This document shows, piece by piece, positions 10,009 to 20,910 of a stretch of 64,000 nucleotides of DNA. The notes under the pieces were generated by a model that saw only the letters and a list, made by a program, of their open reading frames with translations, searched no databases and had not been told where the DNA came from. Origin of the DNA: Bubalus kerabau (lineage: Eukaryota; Chordata; Mammalia; Artiodactyla; Bovidae); the NCBI RefSeq assembly GCF_029407905.1, contig NC_073624.1, positions 4,476,501 through 4,540,500 of the forward strand. The letters are read 5' to 3'. Position 1 is the first letter of the stretch; every line of letters starts with the position of its first letter. Both the position numbers and the translations under genes were made by a program.

Positions 10009-10372
10009 GATGTGGTGTTGGAGAAGACCCTTGAGAGTCCCTTGGACTGCAAGGAGATCCAACCAGTCTATTCTGAAGGAGATCAGCCCTGGGATTTCTT
10101 TGGAGGGACTGATGCTGAAGCTGAAACTCCAATACTCTGGCCACCTCATGCGAAGAGTTGACTCATTGGAAAAGACTCTGATGCTGGGAGGGGTTGGGGG
10201 CAGGAGGAGAAGGGGATGACAGAGGATGAGATGGCCGGATGGCATCACTGACTCAATGGACGTGAGTCTGAGTGAACTCCGGGAGTTTGTGATGGACAGG
10301 GAGGCCTGGTGTGCTGCGATTCATGGGGTTGCAAAGAGTCGGACACGACTGTGCGACTGAACTGAACTGAAC
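10009..10372 (+). mobile_element. BovB 3'-end-derived element (Bov-A type) nested in BovB
   Basis: A sense BovB 3' end from tggtgttggagaag to the gactgaactgaactgaact tail interrupts the antisense BovB between its gccatgaagtgatg and atgtcatgatctt parts. With the antisense 3' end at 9385-9750 it forms an inverted repeat of about 350 bp. Confidence 0.85.
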
Positions 10373-11430
10373 TAATGACCACATGTCATGATCTTAGTTT
10401 TCTGAATGTTGAGTTTTAAGCCAACTTTTTCAGTCTCCTCTTTCACTTTCACCAAGAGGTTCTTTAGTTCTTCACTTTCTGCCATAAGGGTGGTGTCATC
10501 TGCATATCTGAGGTTATTGATATTTCTCCTGGCAATCTTGATTCCAGCTTGTGCTTCATCCAGTCCAGCATTTCTCATGATGTACTCTGCGTGTACGTTA
10601 AGGGTAACAGTATACAGCCTTGATGTACTCCTTTCCCTATTTGGAACCAGTCTGTTATTCCATGTCCAGTTCTAACTGTTGCTTCCTGACCTGCATACAT
10701 TTCTCAAGAGGCAGGTCAGGTGGTCTGGTATTCCCATCTCTTGAAAAATTGTCCAAAGTTCATTGTGATCCACACAGTCAAAGGCTTTGGCATAGTCCGT
10801 AAAGCAGAAGTAAATGTTTTTATGGAACTCTTACTTTTTCAATGATCCAACGGATGTTGGCAATTTGATCTCTGGTTCCTCTGCCTTTTCTAAATCCAGC
10901 TTGAACATCCGAAATTTCATGGTTCACATACTGTTGAAGCCTGGCTTGGAGAATTTTGAACATTACTTTGCTAGCGTGTGCAATTGTGTGGTAGTTTGAA
11001 CATTCTTTGGCATTACCTTTCTTTGGGATTGGAATGAAAACTGACTTTTCCAGTCCTGTGGCCACTGCTGAGTTTTCCAAATTTGCTGGCATGTTGAGGG
11101 CAGCACTTTCATAGCATCATCTTTTAGGATTTGAAGGAGCTCAGCTGGAATCCCATCACCTCCACTAGCTTTGCTCATAGTGGTGCTTCCTAACACCCAC
11201 TTGAGTTCACACTCCAGGATATCTGGTTCTACGTGAGTGATCACACCACCATGGTTATCCAGGCCATTAAAATCTTTTTTTGTATAGTTCTGTGTATTCT
11301 CGCCACTTCTTCTTAATGTCTTCTGCTTCTGTTAAGTCCATACCATTTCTGTCCTTTATTGTGCCCATCTTTGCATGAAATGTTCCCTTGGATCTCTTAT
11401 TTTCTTGAAGAGATCTCTAGTCTTTCCCAT

Positions 11431-12195
11431 TCTGTTCAGTTCAGTTACTCAGTCACGTCTGACTCTTTGCGACCTCATAGACCGCAGCACGCCAGGCACT
11501 CAAGTCCATGGAGTCAGTGATGCCATCCAACCATCTCATCCTCTGTCATCCCCTTTTCCTCCTGCTTTCAATCTTTCCCAGCATCAGGATCTTTTCCAAT
11601 GAGTCAACTCTTCGCATCAGGTGGCCAAAGTATCGGAGTTTCAGCTTCAACATCAATCCTTCCAATGAACACTCAGGATGATCTCCTTTAGGATGGACTG
11701 GTTGGACCTCCTTGCAGTCCAAGGGACTCTCAAGAGTCTCCTCCAACACCACAGTTCAAAAGCATCAATTCTTCAGTGCTCAGCTTTCTTTATAGTCCAA
11801 ATCTCACATCCATACATGACCACTGGAAAAACCATAGCCTTAACTAGAAGTACCTTTGTTGGCAAAGTAATGTCTCTGCTTTTTAATATGCTGTCTAGGT
11901 TGGTTATAACTTGCCTTCCAAGGAGCAAGCATCTTTTAATTTCATGGCTGCAGTCACCATCTGCAGTGAGTTTGGAGCCCCCCAAAAATAAAGTCTGACA
12001 CTGTTTCCACTGTTTCCCTATCTATTTGCCATGAAGTGATGGGACCTGATGCCATGATCTTATTTGTTTTCTGAATGTTGAATTGTAAGGCAACTTTTTC
12101 ACTCTCCTCTTTCACTTTCATCTAGAGGCTCTTTAGTTCTTCACTTTCTGCCATAAGGGTGGTGTCATCTGCATATCTGAGGTTATTGTTATTTC
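11431..12195 (-). mobile_element. BovB LINE (3' half) nested in BovB
   Basis: An antisense 5'-truncated BovB from its ttcagttcag tail to the RT region (LRYADD-equivalent) lies inside the older BovB in the same orientation. The sequence tcccattct occurs at both borders (about 11426 and 12195), as expected for a target-site duplication, and the outer BovB resumes exactly there. Confidence 0.8.
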
Positions 12196-12840
12196 TCCCA
12201 TTCTATTATTTTCCCCTATTTCTTTGCATTGTTCATTTAAGAAGGCCTCCTTATCTTTCCTTGCTATTCTCTGTATCTCTGCATTCAGTTGGGTATATAT
12301 ATTTTTTTCTCCTTTGCCTTTCGCTTCTCTTCTTTTCACAGCTATTTGTAAGGCCTCCTTGGACAACCACTTTGCTTTCTTGTATTTCTTTTTCTTTGGG
12401 ATGGTTTTGGTCACTGCCTCCTATACAAAGTTACGAACCTTCACCCATAATTCTTCAGACACTCTATTAGATCTAATCCCTTGAATCTATTCATCACCTC
12501 CACTGTATAATCATAAGGATTTGATTTAGGTCATACCTGATTGGTCTAGTTGTTTTCCCTACTTTCTTCAATTTAAACATGAATTATGCAATGAAGAGTT
12601 CATGATCTGAGCCACAGTCAGCTCCTGGTCTCATTTTTACTGACTGTATAGAGCTTCTCATCTTCAGCTGCAAAGAATATGACCAATCTGAATAACAGAT
12701 TGGTTCAGGGTTTCAGCCCTGAAATCCCAGGGCTGATCTCTGTATCACGACTTCTCAGATCCCTTTATTAAGGAATCATATTTGATAATGTGCTGGTGAA
12801 GCTCCAAGAGTGTGGCGATAGCATGTCGTGTGTTAGTTGC

Positions 12841-13138
12841 TTCAGTTCCGTTCCGTTCAGTCGCTCAGTCATGTCCGACTCTTTGCGACCCCATGAATCG
12901 CAGCACACCAGGCCTCCCTGTCCATCACCAACTCCCGGAGTTCACTCAAACCCACGTCCATCGAGTCAGTGATGCCATCCAGCCATCTCATCCTCTGTCG
13001 TCCCCTTCTCCTCCTGCCCCCAATCCCTCCCAGCATCAGGGTCTTTTCCAATGAGTCAACTCTTCACATGAGGTGGCCAAAGTACTGGAGTTTCAGCTTT
13101 AGCATCATTCCTTCCAAAGAAATCCCAGGGCTGATCTC
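12841..13138 (-). mobile_element. BovB 3'-end-derived element (Bov-A2 type), first part
   Basis: Antisense BovB 3' end beginning with tcagttccgttccgttcag and ending at cccagggctgatctcc. It is joined directly to a Bov-tA piece at its right end. Confidence 0.85.
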
Positions 13139-13304
13139 CTTTGTCGTATCCAACTCTTTGCTGCCCCACCAGACTCCTCTGTCCATGGGATTCTCCAGGC
13201 AGGAATACTGGAGCGGGTCGCCTTTCCTTTTTCCAGGGGATCTTCCCAACCCAGGTCTCCCGCACTGCAGACGTATTCTTTACCATCTGAGCCACCAGGA
13301 GCAC
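13139..13304 (-). mobile_element. Bov-tA piece joined to Bov-A2
   Basis: Antisense Bov-tA middle and tRNA-like head (minus strand: gctcctggtggctcagatgg). Together with 12841-13138 this looks like one composite SINE-like unit. Confidence 0.8.
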
Positions 13305-13526
13305 CCCTGCCCCTCAGAAGAGCTCATTCCTGTAGGAACCAGGATGACTGCATCCTCCAGGGCCCTCCTCTCTTCACCTGGATGGGGGTGAATGCACAGG
13401 TCAAAAGTTTCTTCTCCAAAGCCAGCTTATCTGGCTTTTGTCACTAACAGCACTTCTTCCAATGAATTGTTTTCTTAAATTTATTTTTTACATCAACTAG
13501 CTTTCTGTAATCAAGGAGACTTTATC

Positions 13527-13965
13527 CAGTGACTGTATTTGTTTTCTGAGACTGATGAAACAAATTATCACAAGAAGGGAGACTTACAATGAGAGAGATT
13601 TATTCTCTTGCAGTTGTGGAGGCCAGAAATCCAGACTGCAGCAAGGTCACACTCCCTCCAAAGCCTCTAGGGGAGGATCCTTCCTGCCTCTCCCAACACC
13701 TGGTCGCTCTGGGTGTTCCTCAGCCTGTAACTGCATCACTCCATTCCCTTCCTCATCTTCTCTTCCCGTCTCTAATAAAGACACTTGTCATAGTATTTAG
13801 AGCCCACCCTGAAAGTACAGGAGTGTATCTCAAAGTCTTTAATTGCATCTGTAGAGATCCTTTTCCAAATAAGATCACGTTCACAGGTTTCAGGCGTTCA
13901 AACCTAGACTTACCTTCTGGGGGCCCTGCTCAACCTACTATAACCCTGAAAGAGATATATTAGAG
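13527..13965 (-). mobile_element. MaLR (MLT1-like) LTR
   Basis: Antisense copy of an ERVL-MaLR LTR. On the minus strand it shows the ccagaactgtgag...aataaatctc poly(A) region (mirrored here by gagatttattctcttgcagt) and upstream the segment with gtgggctctaaatac. The ends are eroded. Confidence 0.6.
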
Positions 13966-14099
13966 TCAATCTTCACCAAAATCATCCTGGGCAAGTTAAT
14001 ACAAGAAGTTTAGACCCGTAAAGTTGAAGGCCAGATCATGGACCGTAAATTCACCTTCTGCCTTACCGTGAACCATCCCATCACCTCTTGCATTCAAAA

Positions 14100-14245
14100 C
14101 ATCAGTAGAGGGCATTATTATTATTTCCATTTTACAGATATATAAACTGAAGTTCAAAAAAATTGAGTAAACCTCCAAGGTCACACAGCTAGCAAGTGAC
14201 AGGCTCTGGTCTTTCTGATTATGAAACTACACTTTCTCAACTCTC
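14100..14245 (-). mobile_element. MIR SINE
   Basis: Antisense MIR with ttccattttacagat, aaggtcacacagctagcaag and an eroded remainder. This is the typical MIR core order. Confidence 0.75.
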
Positions 14246-14519
14246 ACTGCCTTCCTCATTTCCTTTAGAACTATTACAAGATCCTTTCTTAGCAGCTGTA
14301 CAGAATATAAACAAACATGATACACAATTTCTCCAAATATGTGAAAAGCTTTCACATCCTCTGAATTGTCTCTTTTCTAGCCTCCACATGCCTGATCCCT
14401 TCAGCCCTCACTAAAAGGACGTGGCTTGTTTGCTTGCCTTTACAGTCACACTCCCTAAACCTGCTGCATTTTGTCTGTAGGCTTCCTTAAAGAATGCTTC
14501 CCAGGGCTGACTAATTATA

Positions 14520-14645
14520 ACCAATTTTCATTGTGTACAGACGTGCCAGGACCAGGTCCAAGCACCTCAACTCTATTACTTCAGTTAAATCTTCAACAAG
14601 CTCATGAGAGAGGTGAGTAGTATTATTGCCCATTTTGTAATTTTC
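14520..14645 (-). mobile_element. MIR SINE fragment
   Basis: Antisense MIR: cttcaacaagctcatgagag and attattgcccattttgta match the MIR core. It abuts a CHR SINE on its right. Confidence 0.55.
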
Positions 14646-14649
14646 TGAA

Positions 14650-14825
14650 GTTCATTTATTTTATTTTTAGCTGTGCTGGGTTCTTGTTGCTGTGCAGGCT
14701 TTTCTCCGGGTGCGGCTGGCGGGGGCTCCTCTCCATCGCAGTGTGCAAGCTTCTCATGGCCGTGGCCTCTCTCGTTGCAGAGCCCGGGCTCTAGGCTCGC
14801 AGGAGCAGGTGTGGCAGCCTGCTCA
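14650..14825 (-). mobile_element. CHR-type SINE fragment
   Basis: Antisense CHR-2-like sequence (ttagctgtgctgggttcttg, then ggagcccgggctctagg on the same strand as shown). The tRNA-like head is missing. Confidence 0.7.
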
Positions 14826-14961
14826 CACCCAGAGTCTGGACAGTTAGATAAGGGCCTGAGCTCAGGATGCCCGCCCCAAGTTCCCGCTTTGCTTTTCCTG
14901 GGGGGCACCTTTTAAAATAACCACTTAGAGTCGAGCCTGCAAAGTCATAAGCAACCTTATA

Positions 14962-15156
14962 CATCCTGGGAAAGATTGAAGGCTGGAGGAGAAGGGGACG
15001 ACAGAGGATGAGATGGTTGGATGGCATCACCGACTCAATGGACATGAGTTTGAGTAAGCTCCAGGAGTTGGTGATGGACAGGGAGGCCTGGCGTGCTGCA
15101 GTCTGTGGGGTCACAGAGAGTCGGACACAACTGAGCGACTGGACTGACTGACTGAT
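14962..15156 (+). mobile_element. BovB 3'-end-derived fragment
   Basis: Sense BovB 3' end from tgggaaagattgaagg to a gactggactgactgactg tail. It is truncated at its 5' side. Confidence 0.85.
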
Positions 15157-15651
15157 ATATCCTGTTGTCTGCACGCTCTTCACTGTGACCTGGGATGGCG
15201 GGGGTGGGGTGGGGGAGTCGGGGGGGAGTCTGGGGGGAGAGGGGCTGCCCTTTACCCCACTTGCTCATCATGCTCCCCAACCCCACTTCCGAGACCTAGA
15301 AGTAATAAATCTTGTGACTTGGCTTCCTTTGTGTGAGTGTATTGAAACTGCCCCTTCAGTTAAAACAACCCCGGATTTTCACCTTCCCAGAGTGGGAGCT
15401 GGGATGCTGAGGGAGCTCACTGGTGACCCCCACGTGGGTGGCTTGTGTCTCCACATTCAGTTGGTCCTCATCTGCATGTTCTTAATCTAACATGCCAGCT
15501 ATGGCCCCCCCACCCCGACACAACAGAGGAGTCACGTATCTGACTCAAGGTCACAGAGCCTGTCTGCAGAGCCCTGCATTAACTTCGGCCCTCTGTGCTG
15601 CCCCTGCCTTGGGCCTGCTCCAACTGTGGCCTCAATTTCTCAGAGTAGGAC

Positions 15652-16730
15652 CACCTCTGCCGGGAGCCGGCGTATTGCATATTGAGTGCATATTGCATAT
15701 TGAGTGCAGCACTTTCCACAGCATCATCTTTCAGGGTCTGGAATAGCTCAACTGGAATTCTATCACTGCCGGGAGCTAGCGTGAGGAGCTCCACCCATGA
15801 CAAAGGTCATGAGGAAGGAGGCTCGGCATATGCAAAGGCGGGATCGAGCCTCAGGAGTCCCCCTGGAAATTCTCGAGCATCTACCCCCCAAAACCAGAGT
15901 CTGCCTACTTTCTGCTTTGTGCTTTCACCTACACCTCAGACTTTACGGGGGGCTGTCCCCCACTACCTCTCTCTGAAAAAAGAGTTAACTTACAGCTCCA
16001 TGTTCTAAACTGTCTAAATACAGATTCCTTTGAGCAGTTAAAAGATTGAGTAGAAATTGTATTGGTGAAGGGATTTTCACTTGTTGGGCCAATGTTTGCT
16101 GCTAAGTTTCCATATCCCTTACCTGCTGTGTCCCTGGCAGTGTATTGATTAATATAATTGGTGTAAGTAGTAGCTTTAATGTTTGTAACCTGGGACCCTT
16201 GAGTTAATTCTTTTTCTTGTTATAGCCCACCACACCTTTGCTCTGTAGGAATGCAACTTTATCTAATGCTTTTGGAGGGTGGCTCCTGACCAATCACCTT
16301 TAGAGAAAAATAAGCTTTCTGAAGAAAGGGTCTTAAAATGTTAACAGGCCTCCGGGCCAGAAGATGATGCAAATCACCTAAGCTTTTGCATATGATAAGT
16401 TTGCAGGAAGAAAGCCTGGCTTGCTGCATGACTCTACCCCTTCCCCCATTATCCTCTATGCATAACTTAAGGTATAAAAACTACTTTGGAAAATAAAGTG
16501 CGGGCCTTGTTCACCAAAACTTGGTCTCCCCATGTCGTTCTTTCTCTCACCTTCTGGCTGAATTATTCAGCCTCTTTTCTCCACTGAATTTCCTCACTGA
16601 GCTATCCTTATTCTATTACTCTTTATATCCTTAATTAACATTTAATTAAGCAGTTGTTTCCTGATCCTCGCCGACGCCGTCCCCGCTTCGAATTCCCTGG
16701 ATCCACCGGGGCTGGACCCCGGCACACCTC
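15652..16730 (+). mobile_element. ERV solo LTR 1 (15658-16724) with 6-bp TSD, chimeric with BovB
   Basis: The LTR starts TGCCGGG at 15658 and ends CGGCA at 16724, flanked by cacctc on both sides (15652-15657, 16725-16730). A 6-bp duplication and this LTR type fit a class II (betaretrovirus-like, ERVK) element, probably the bovid BTLTR1 group. A tataaaa box at 16473-16479 and aataaa at 16492-16497 mark U3 and R. It is 1067 bp, about 290 bp shorter than LTR 2, because of deletions in U3 and U5. No internal viral genes are present, so it is a solo LTR formed by recombination. Confidence 0.92.
15673..15766 (-). mobile_element. BovB reverse-transcriptase segment captured inside LTR 1
   Basis: The 94 bp match BovB antisense (compare 25990-26065), coding on the minus strand for a diverged IPVELFQ-type RT peptide. 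Copies of the LTR terminus bound it: TGCCGGGAGCCGGCG at 15658 and TGCCGGGAGCTAGCG at 15767. An 18-bp unit, tattgcatattgagtgca, occurs twice in tandem at 15673-15708. The host target duplication is outside the segment, so it moved with the LTR. Confidence 0.9.
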
Positions 16731-17345
16731 CCTTGTTTTAAATATTATACGCAACTAACGCAACCTAAGACCACACGACACTCACGTCGTGTTTGGGCAC
16801 TTGGACATTGCTAAGTGCGCACCCATGTCTACTCTCCTCTTCCTTGCTGAAAGGGTTCATTAAAGTCACAAACCTGGAGAAAAAATATTCGGCAAGGGAG
16901 GTAGGGGAGGCAGGGAAGGGGTGGACAGGCAGGAAGAAGGCTAAGAGTAAGAGAGGGCCAGACTCAACAGGAAGCAGGTGAGGGATCGACGCGTGAAGCA
17001 GCAAGCGGGTCAACACGGAGCAGCAAGGATGGAGCCACGTGCAGGAGGAGTGTGGGCACACGTGGGCACATCTCACAAATAGTGTTCCGGTTTGGTTAGT
17101 CCTACGCGTCCTCAGGGGCAGTCCAGTCACTGTGCTCTGTCATCCAGAACGGTACCCGCTCACAGCAGCCCTTGAAAACTGTTAACCACTTACAGGTACA
17201 AGCAACCGAGGAGACAAGGGTCATGTTCCTTAGACATGGAGGGGAATAGAACAAGTCGGATCTCTTCAAAGACATCTGCTCTTGTCTTGTTTCCATTCTT
17301 TCTTCTCTGAGACCAGAAACCTTAATCACTTTTTTACATCTCTGT
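16731..17345. other. Unique sequence, no gene seen
   Basis: Purine-rich tract around 16880-16970; otherwise no repeat family or exon recognised. Confidence 0.5.
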
Positions 17346-17356
17346 GTGCTCTGCTC

Positions 17357-17571
17357 GGGCTTCCCAGGTGGCTCAGTGCTAAAGAATTCACTTGCATTGT
17401 AGGAGCCATGACGTGACCCCTGGGTTGGCAAGATCCCCTGGAGGAGGAAATGGCAAGCCACTCCAGTGTTCCTGCCTGGGAAATCCCATGGACAGAGGAG
17501 CCTGGTGGGCTACAGTCCATGGGGTCACGAAAGAGTTGGCCAGGACTTAGGAACTGAACAAGTGCTCTGCT
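17357..17571 (+). mobile_element. Bov-tA SINE with 11-bp TSD
   Basis: Full-length plus-strand Bov-tA. The duplication gtgctctgctc is perfect at 17346-17356 and 17572-17582, so the insertion limits are secure. Confidence 0.93.
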
Positions 17572-17582
17572 CACAGTCTCAT

Positions 17583-18589
17583 CACCACCCCACTTCGTCT
17601 CCACTTAACAAGATCCACTCTTGCTTGGAGGGCATTTAGAACCAGTGCTGTGGATATTTTCTTTATCACTTTTGCTTGTGATGTTTCTTGTTCCTTGGAA
17701 CTTAGAACATTATACTTTGCATCTGTCATTATGGCCCCGTGCAGTCTCTTGATGGGTTTATTATTTAATTTTCATCAGCTAATTTTGCTCCCAGAAAAAA
17801 AGCTAACAACATGCTACTTTATATAATTCATAGTAGCATAACAGTTTTTTCTTAACCTACTGCATATTGTTTCTGCTCTTTGAGACTGTAAAGCCTCAAG
17901 AAAAAAATAACAGCTCTAGAAAATTTAACCATTAGGTTTTCTTTCACACTGAAGCCTGAAATATGAAAATACAAGTCAGCGGGCTGCAACCTCCAGGACA
18001 AAGTAAGTCGGGCATTGCTCAGTCTGGAGAGAATCCAGTTGAATCCAGTTTGACATTAATTTTTTGTTTTGAAACAACTGTGCTGAGACTGAGAAAGATC
18101 TAGTCTAGAACCTATGAAAAAGAACAGGGATTTCTGACGCTTAAGCAATGTTTCAAAGAGCCCACTAGAAATCATAAATCTAACTCACCATAAAAGTGCT
18201 CCAGCCATAACAGCACAGTTCTTTGCTTTTAGCTGAAATAACAAGAACCCAGTGAGATTATACTAGTTGTGCTGAGGAGGCAGAAACCTCTGCATGTCGG
18301 TTACACTTTTGATTAGTAAAGGCAAACTGAATTAACATTTCACAAGTACAATCTTTGATAGCAAACAAAATCTTTTAAAACAAGAATCCTATTAGAAAAA
18401 AAATAATTAAAGTTCTTTCATAGTAGTTGAGGAGGAAAAAGCTGCAGAAGACTTAAAAATAGAGGCTATTGTCTTCATAAGGATCCATTTACTGAGACCT
18501 TACTGTGTGCTTTATATCAAAACGTTCTCCTTTAAAGCTCACAGCTCCATGAAGGTACTATTACCTTCAGATAACTGACGAAGATGTGT
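17583..18589. other. Unique AT-rich sequence, no gene seen
   Basis: No recognised repeat. Short duplicated phrase gaatccagtt at about 18030-18050. No splice-supported exon. Confidence 0.5.
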
Positions 18590-18778
18590 CCCTTGGACTG
18601 CAAGATCAAATCAGTCAATCCTAAAGGAGATCAGTCCTGAATATTCATTGGAAGGACTGATGCTGAAGCTGAAACCAATACTTTGGCCACCTGATGCGAA
18701 GAACTGACTCATTGGAAAAGACTCTAATGCTGGGAAAGATTGAAGGCAGGAGGAGAAGGGACAACAGAAGATGAGACT
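18590..18778 (+). mobile_element. BovB 3'-end-derived fragment
   Basis: Sense BovB 3' part from cccttggactgcaaga to acaacagaagatgag. The terminal microsatellite is missing. Confidence 0.85.
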
Positions 18779-18832
18779 CTGAATTCTGGTGGCACAACTG
18801 TTTAAGGACTCCACACTCTGTGGTCTGGTGAT

Positions 18833-20199
18833 CATAACTGCCGGGGTCCAGCCCCGGCTGATCCAGGGTATTCGAAGGAAAGACGGCATAGGCGAGGGTC
18901 AGGAAACAACTGCTTAATTACACTTTAATTAAGGATACAAAGAGTAATAGAATAAGGATAGCTCAATGAGGAAATTCAGTGGAGAAAAGCGGCTGAAATA
19001 AGGATAGCTCAGTAGGAAAATTCAGTGGAGAAAAGAGGCTGAGTAGCTTGGTTTACGCGGGAGACCAATAAAACTTCAAGACAAGAAGTTTGCACCACTT
19101 ACGCAGGCCACAGGCGTCCTTCCGTTCTCCCGAAGGAGAGGAGGCACTGAGGCCTCCCCGGTCGGATCTTAGAAGCCCAGGCATAATTAGCAAGCATGGT
19201 GGGTTCCGCGCTCCAGATTGAGACTCAGCCAGAATTGGGGAGAGAGAGCGACATGAGGAGACCAAGTTTCAGTGAACAAGGCCCGCACTTTATTTTCCAA
19301 AGTAGTTTTTATACCTTAAGTTGTGCATAGAGGATAATGGGGGAAGGGGTGGAGTCATGCAAGGACAGTAGTTCCTGGTCCTAATCGAAGCCAGGCTTTC
19401 AAACTTATCATATGCAAAAGTTCAGGTGATTGATATCATCTTCTGGCCAGGAGGCCTGTTAACATTTTAAGAAACGTATTTTTCTCTAAAGGTGATTATT
19501 CCAAAGTCAGGCACCAGCCTCCAAAAAAGCATTGGACAAAGCTGCATTTTACATTTCTATACACCCATTATATCAATCAATACACTGCCAAGGACACAGT
19601 AGGTAAGGAGTATGGAGACTTAGCAGCAAACATTGGCCCAACAAGTGAAAAACCCTTCACCAATACAATTTCTAATCAATCTTTTAACTACTCAAAGGAA
19701 TCTGTGTTTAGGCAGTTTAGAACATCTCCTGCCTCTCACAGTTGGGAGGCTCTGAACAATCACATGTGGCCGGAAAAACCTATTCAGGCAGGCTAGAGGA
19801 TTTCCAAAGGAGTTTGTAGGTTAAACACTGTCACACCCAGGAATTATTAACTGGAGCTGTAAGCTAACTCTTTTTTCAGAGAGAGGTAGTGGGGGACAGC
19901 CCCCCGTAAAGTCAAAGGTGTAGGTGAAAGCACAAAGCAGAAAGTAGGCAGACTCTGGTTTGGGGGGTAGATGCTCGAGAATTTCCAGGGGGACTCCTGA
20001 GGCTTGATCCCGCCTTTGCGTATGCCGAGCCTCCTTCCTCATGACCTTTGTCATGGGCGGAGTTCCTCACGCTGGCTCCCGGTAGTGATAGAATTCCTGT
20101 TGAGCTATTCCAGATCCTGAAAGATGATGCTGTGGAAAGTGCTGCACTCAATATGCAATATGCACTCAATATGCAATATGCCAGCTCCCGGCACATAAC
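18833..20199 (-). mobile_element. ERV solo LTR 2 (18839-20193) with 6-bp TSD, chimeric with BovB
   Basis: Minus-strand LTR of the same family as LTR 1. Its ends are TG (18839) and CA (20193) as read on the plus strand, and cataac is repeated at 18833-18838 and 20194-20199. On the minus strand there is a tataaaa box (19313-19307) and aataaa (19294-19289). It is 1355 bp and retains the U3 and U5 stretches that LTR 1 lost, including the internal duplication of the ctgagctatcctta block in U5. No viral genes accompany it. Confidence 0.92.
20085..20178 (+). mobile_element. BovB segment captured inside LTR 2
   Basis: The same 94-bp BovB segment as in LTR 1, again between an outer LTR terminus (20179-20193) and an inner one (about 20070-20084). 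On the plus strand it encodes PVELFQILKDDAVE, the BovB RT peptide. The inner terminus now reads TACCGGG instead of TGCCGGG on the LTR strand, as expected once it ceased to be a terminus. Confidence 0.9.
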
Positions 20200-20348
20200 C
20201 TCAAATTCTTCATTCTGCTGTGTTTACTGCGTATCTTCTCTTGACCACTGAGATCATTTTATCAGTATTCGACACCAAACTCATGAAGAACTGAAGGGCA
20301 GGATGAGAAAGTTGTACATGACACTCTTTTCAGCATTGCATGCTATCT

Positions 20349-20590
20349 ACTTTGGCCACCTGATGAGAAGAACTGAGTCACTGGAAAAGACCCTGATGCT
20401 GGGAAAGATTGAGGGCAGGAGGAAAAGGGGACAACAGAGGATGAGATGGTTGGATGCCATCACACACTCAATGGACATGAGTTTGAGTAAGCTCCGGGAG
20501 TTGGTGATGGACAGGGAGGCCTGGGATGCTGCCGTCCATGGGGTCACAAAGAGTCGGACACGACTGAGCAACTGAACTGACTGACTGATG
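20349..20590 (+). mobile_element. BovB 3'-end-derived fragment
   Basis: Sense BovB 3' end from ctttggccacctgatgag to the gactgactgactgatg tail. Confidence 0.87.
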
Positions 20591-20910
20591 CTATCTGCCC
20601 ATCTGTCTTTTTTTTTTTTTCCTATTCTTGAGGTAAAAAGATAGTCCAGGACAGGGCACAGATATTGGTCAATGAATGACCCAAAACAAGGAGGAAGGTG
20701 CAAATGCATTTCTGGATTCAAAAAGGTCACTTCAGGCCCAAAGGAGGGGTCCATTTCTATTACTTGGGATCCTCAGCGATACCACTGCCTGACAGCAGCC
20801 CCTCTGCCGGGCTGAGGATCAACAACACTTCCTTTCACGATTCCTTACCATTAGGAGCACAGTGTGTTTGGGCCTGTAGGCTTCCTATTGTTGAATGTTT
20901 TCTGGTGAGT

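Larger units (their letters stand above)
9385..12690 (-). mobile_element. BovB LINE, long minus-strand copy, split by two insertions
   Basis: Three segments (9385-10008, 10373-11430, 12196-12690) follow each other in BovB order from the 3' end to the region between endonuclease and reverse transcriptase. The minus strand retains broken RT frames, including a YADD catalytic motif near 10500 and a basic linker-region peptide at 12133-12414. Frames are interrupted by stops and the insertions, so no protein is possible. The 5' endonuclease part is missing. Confidence 0.85.
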
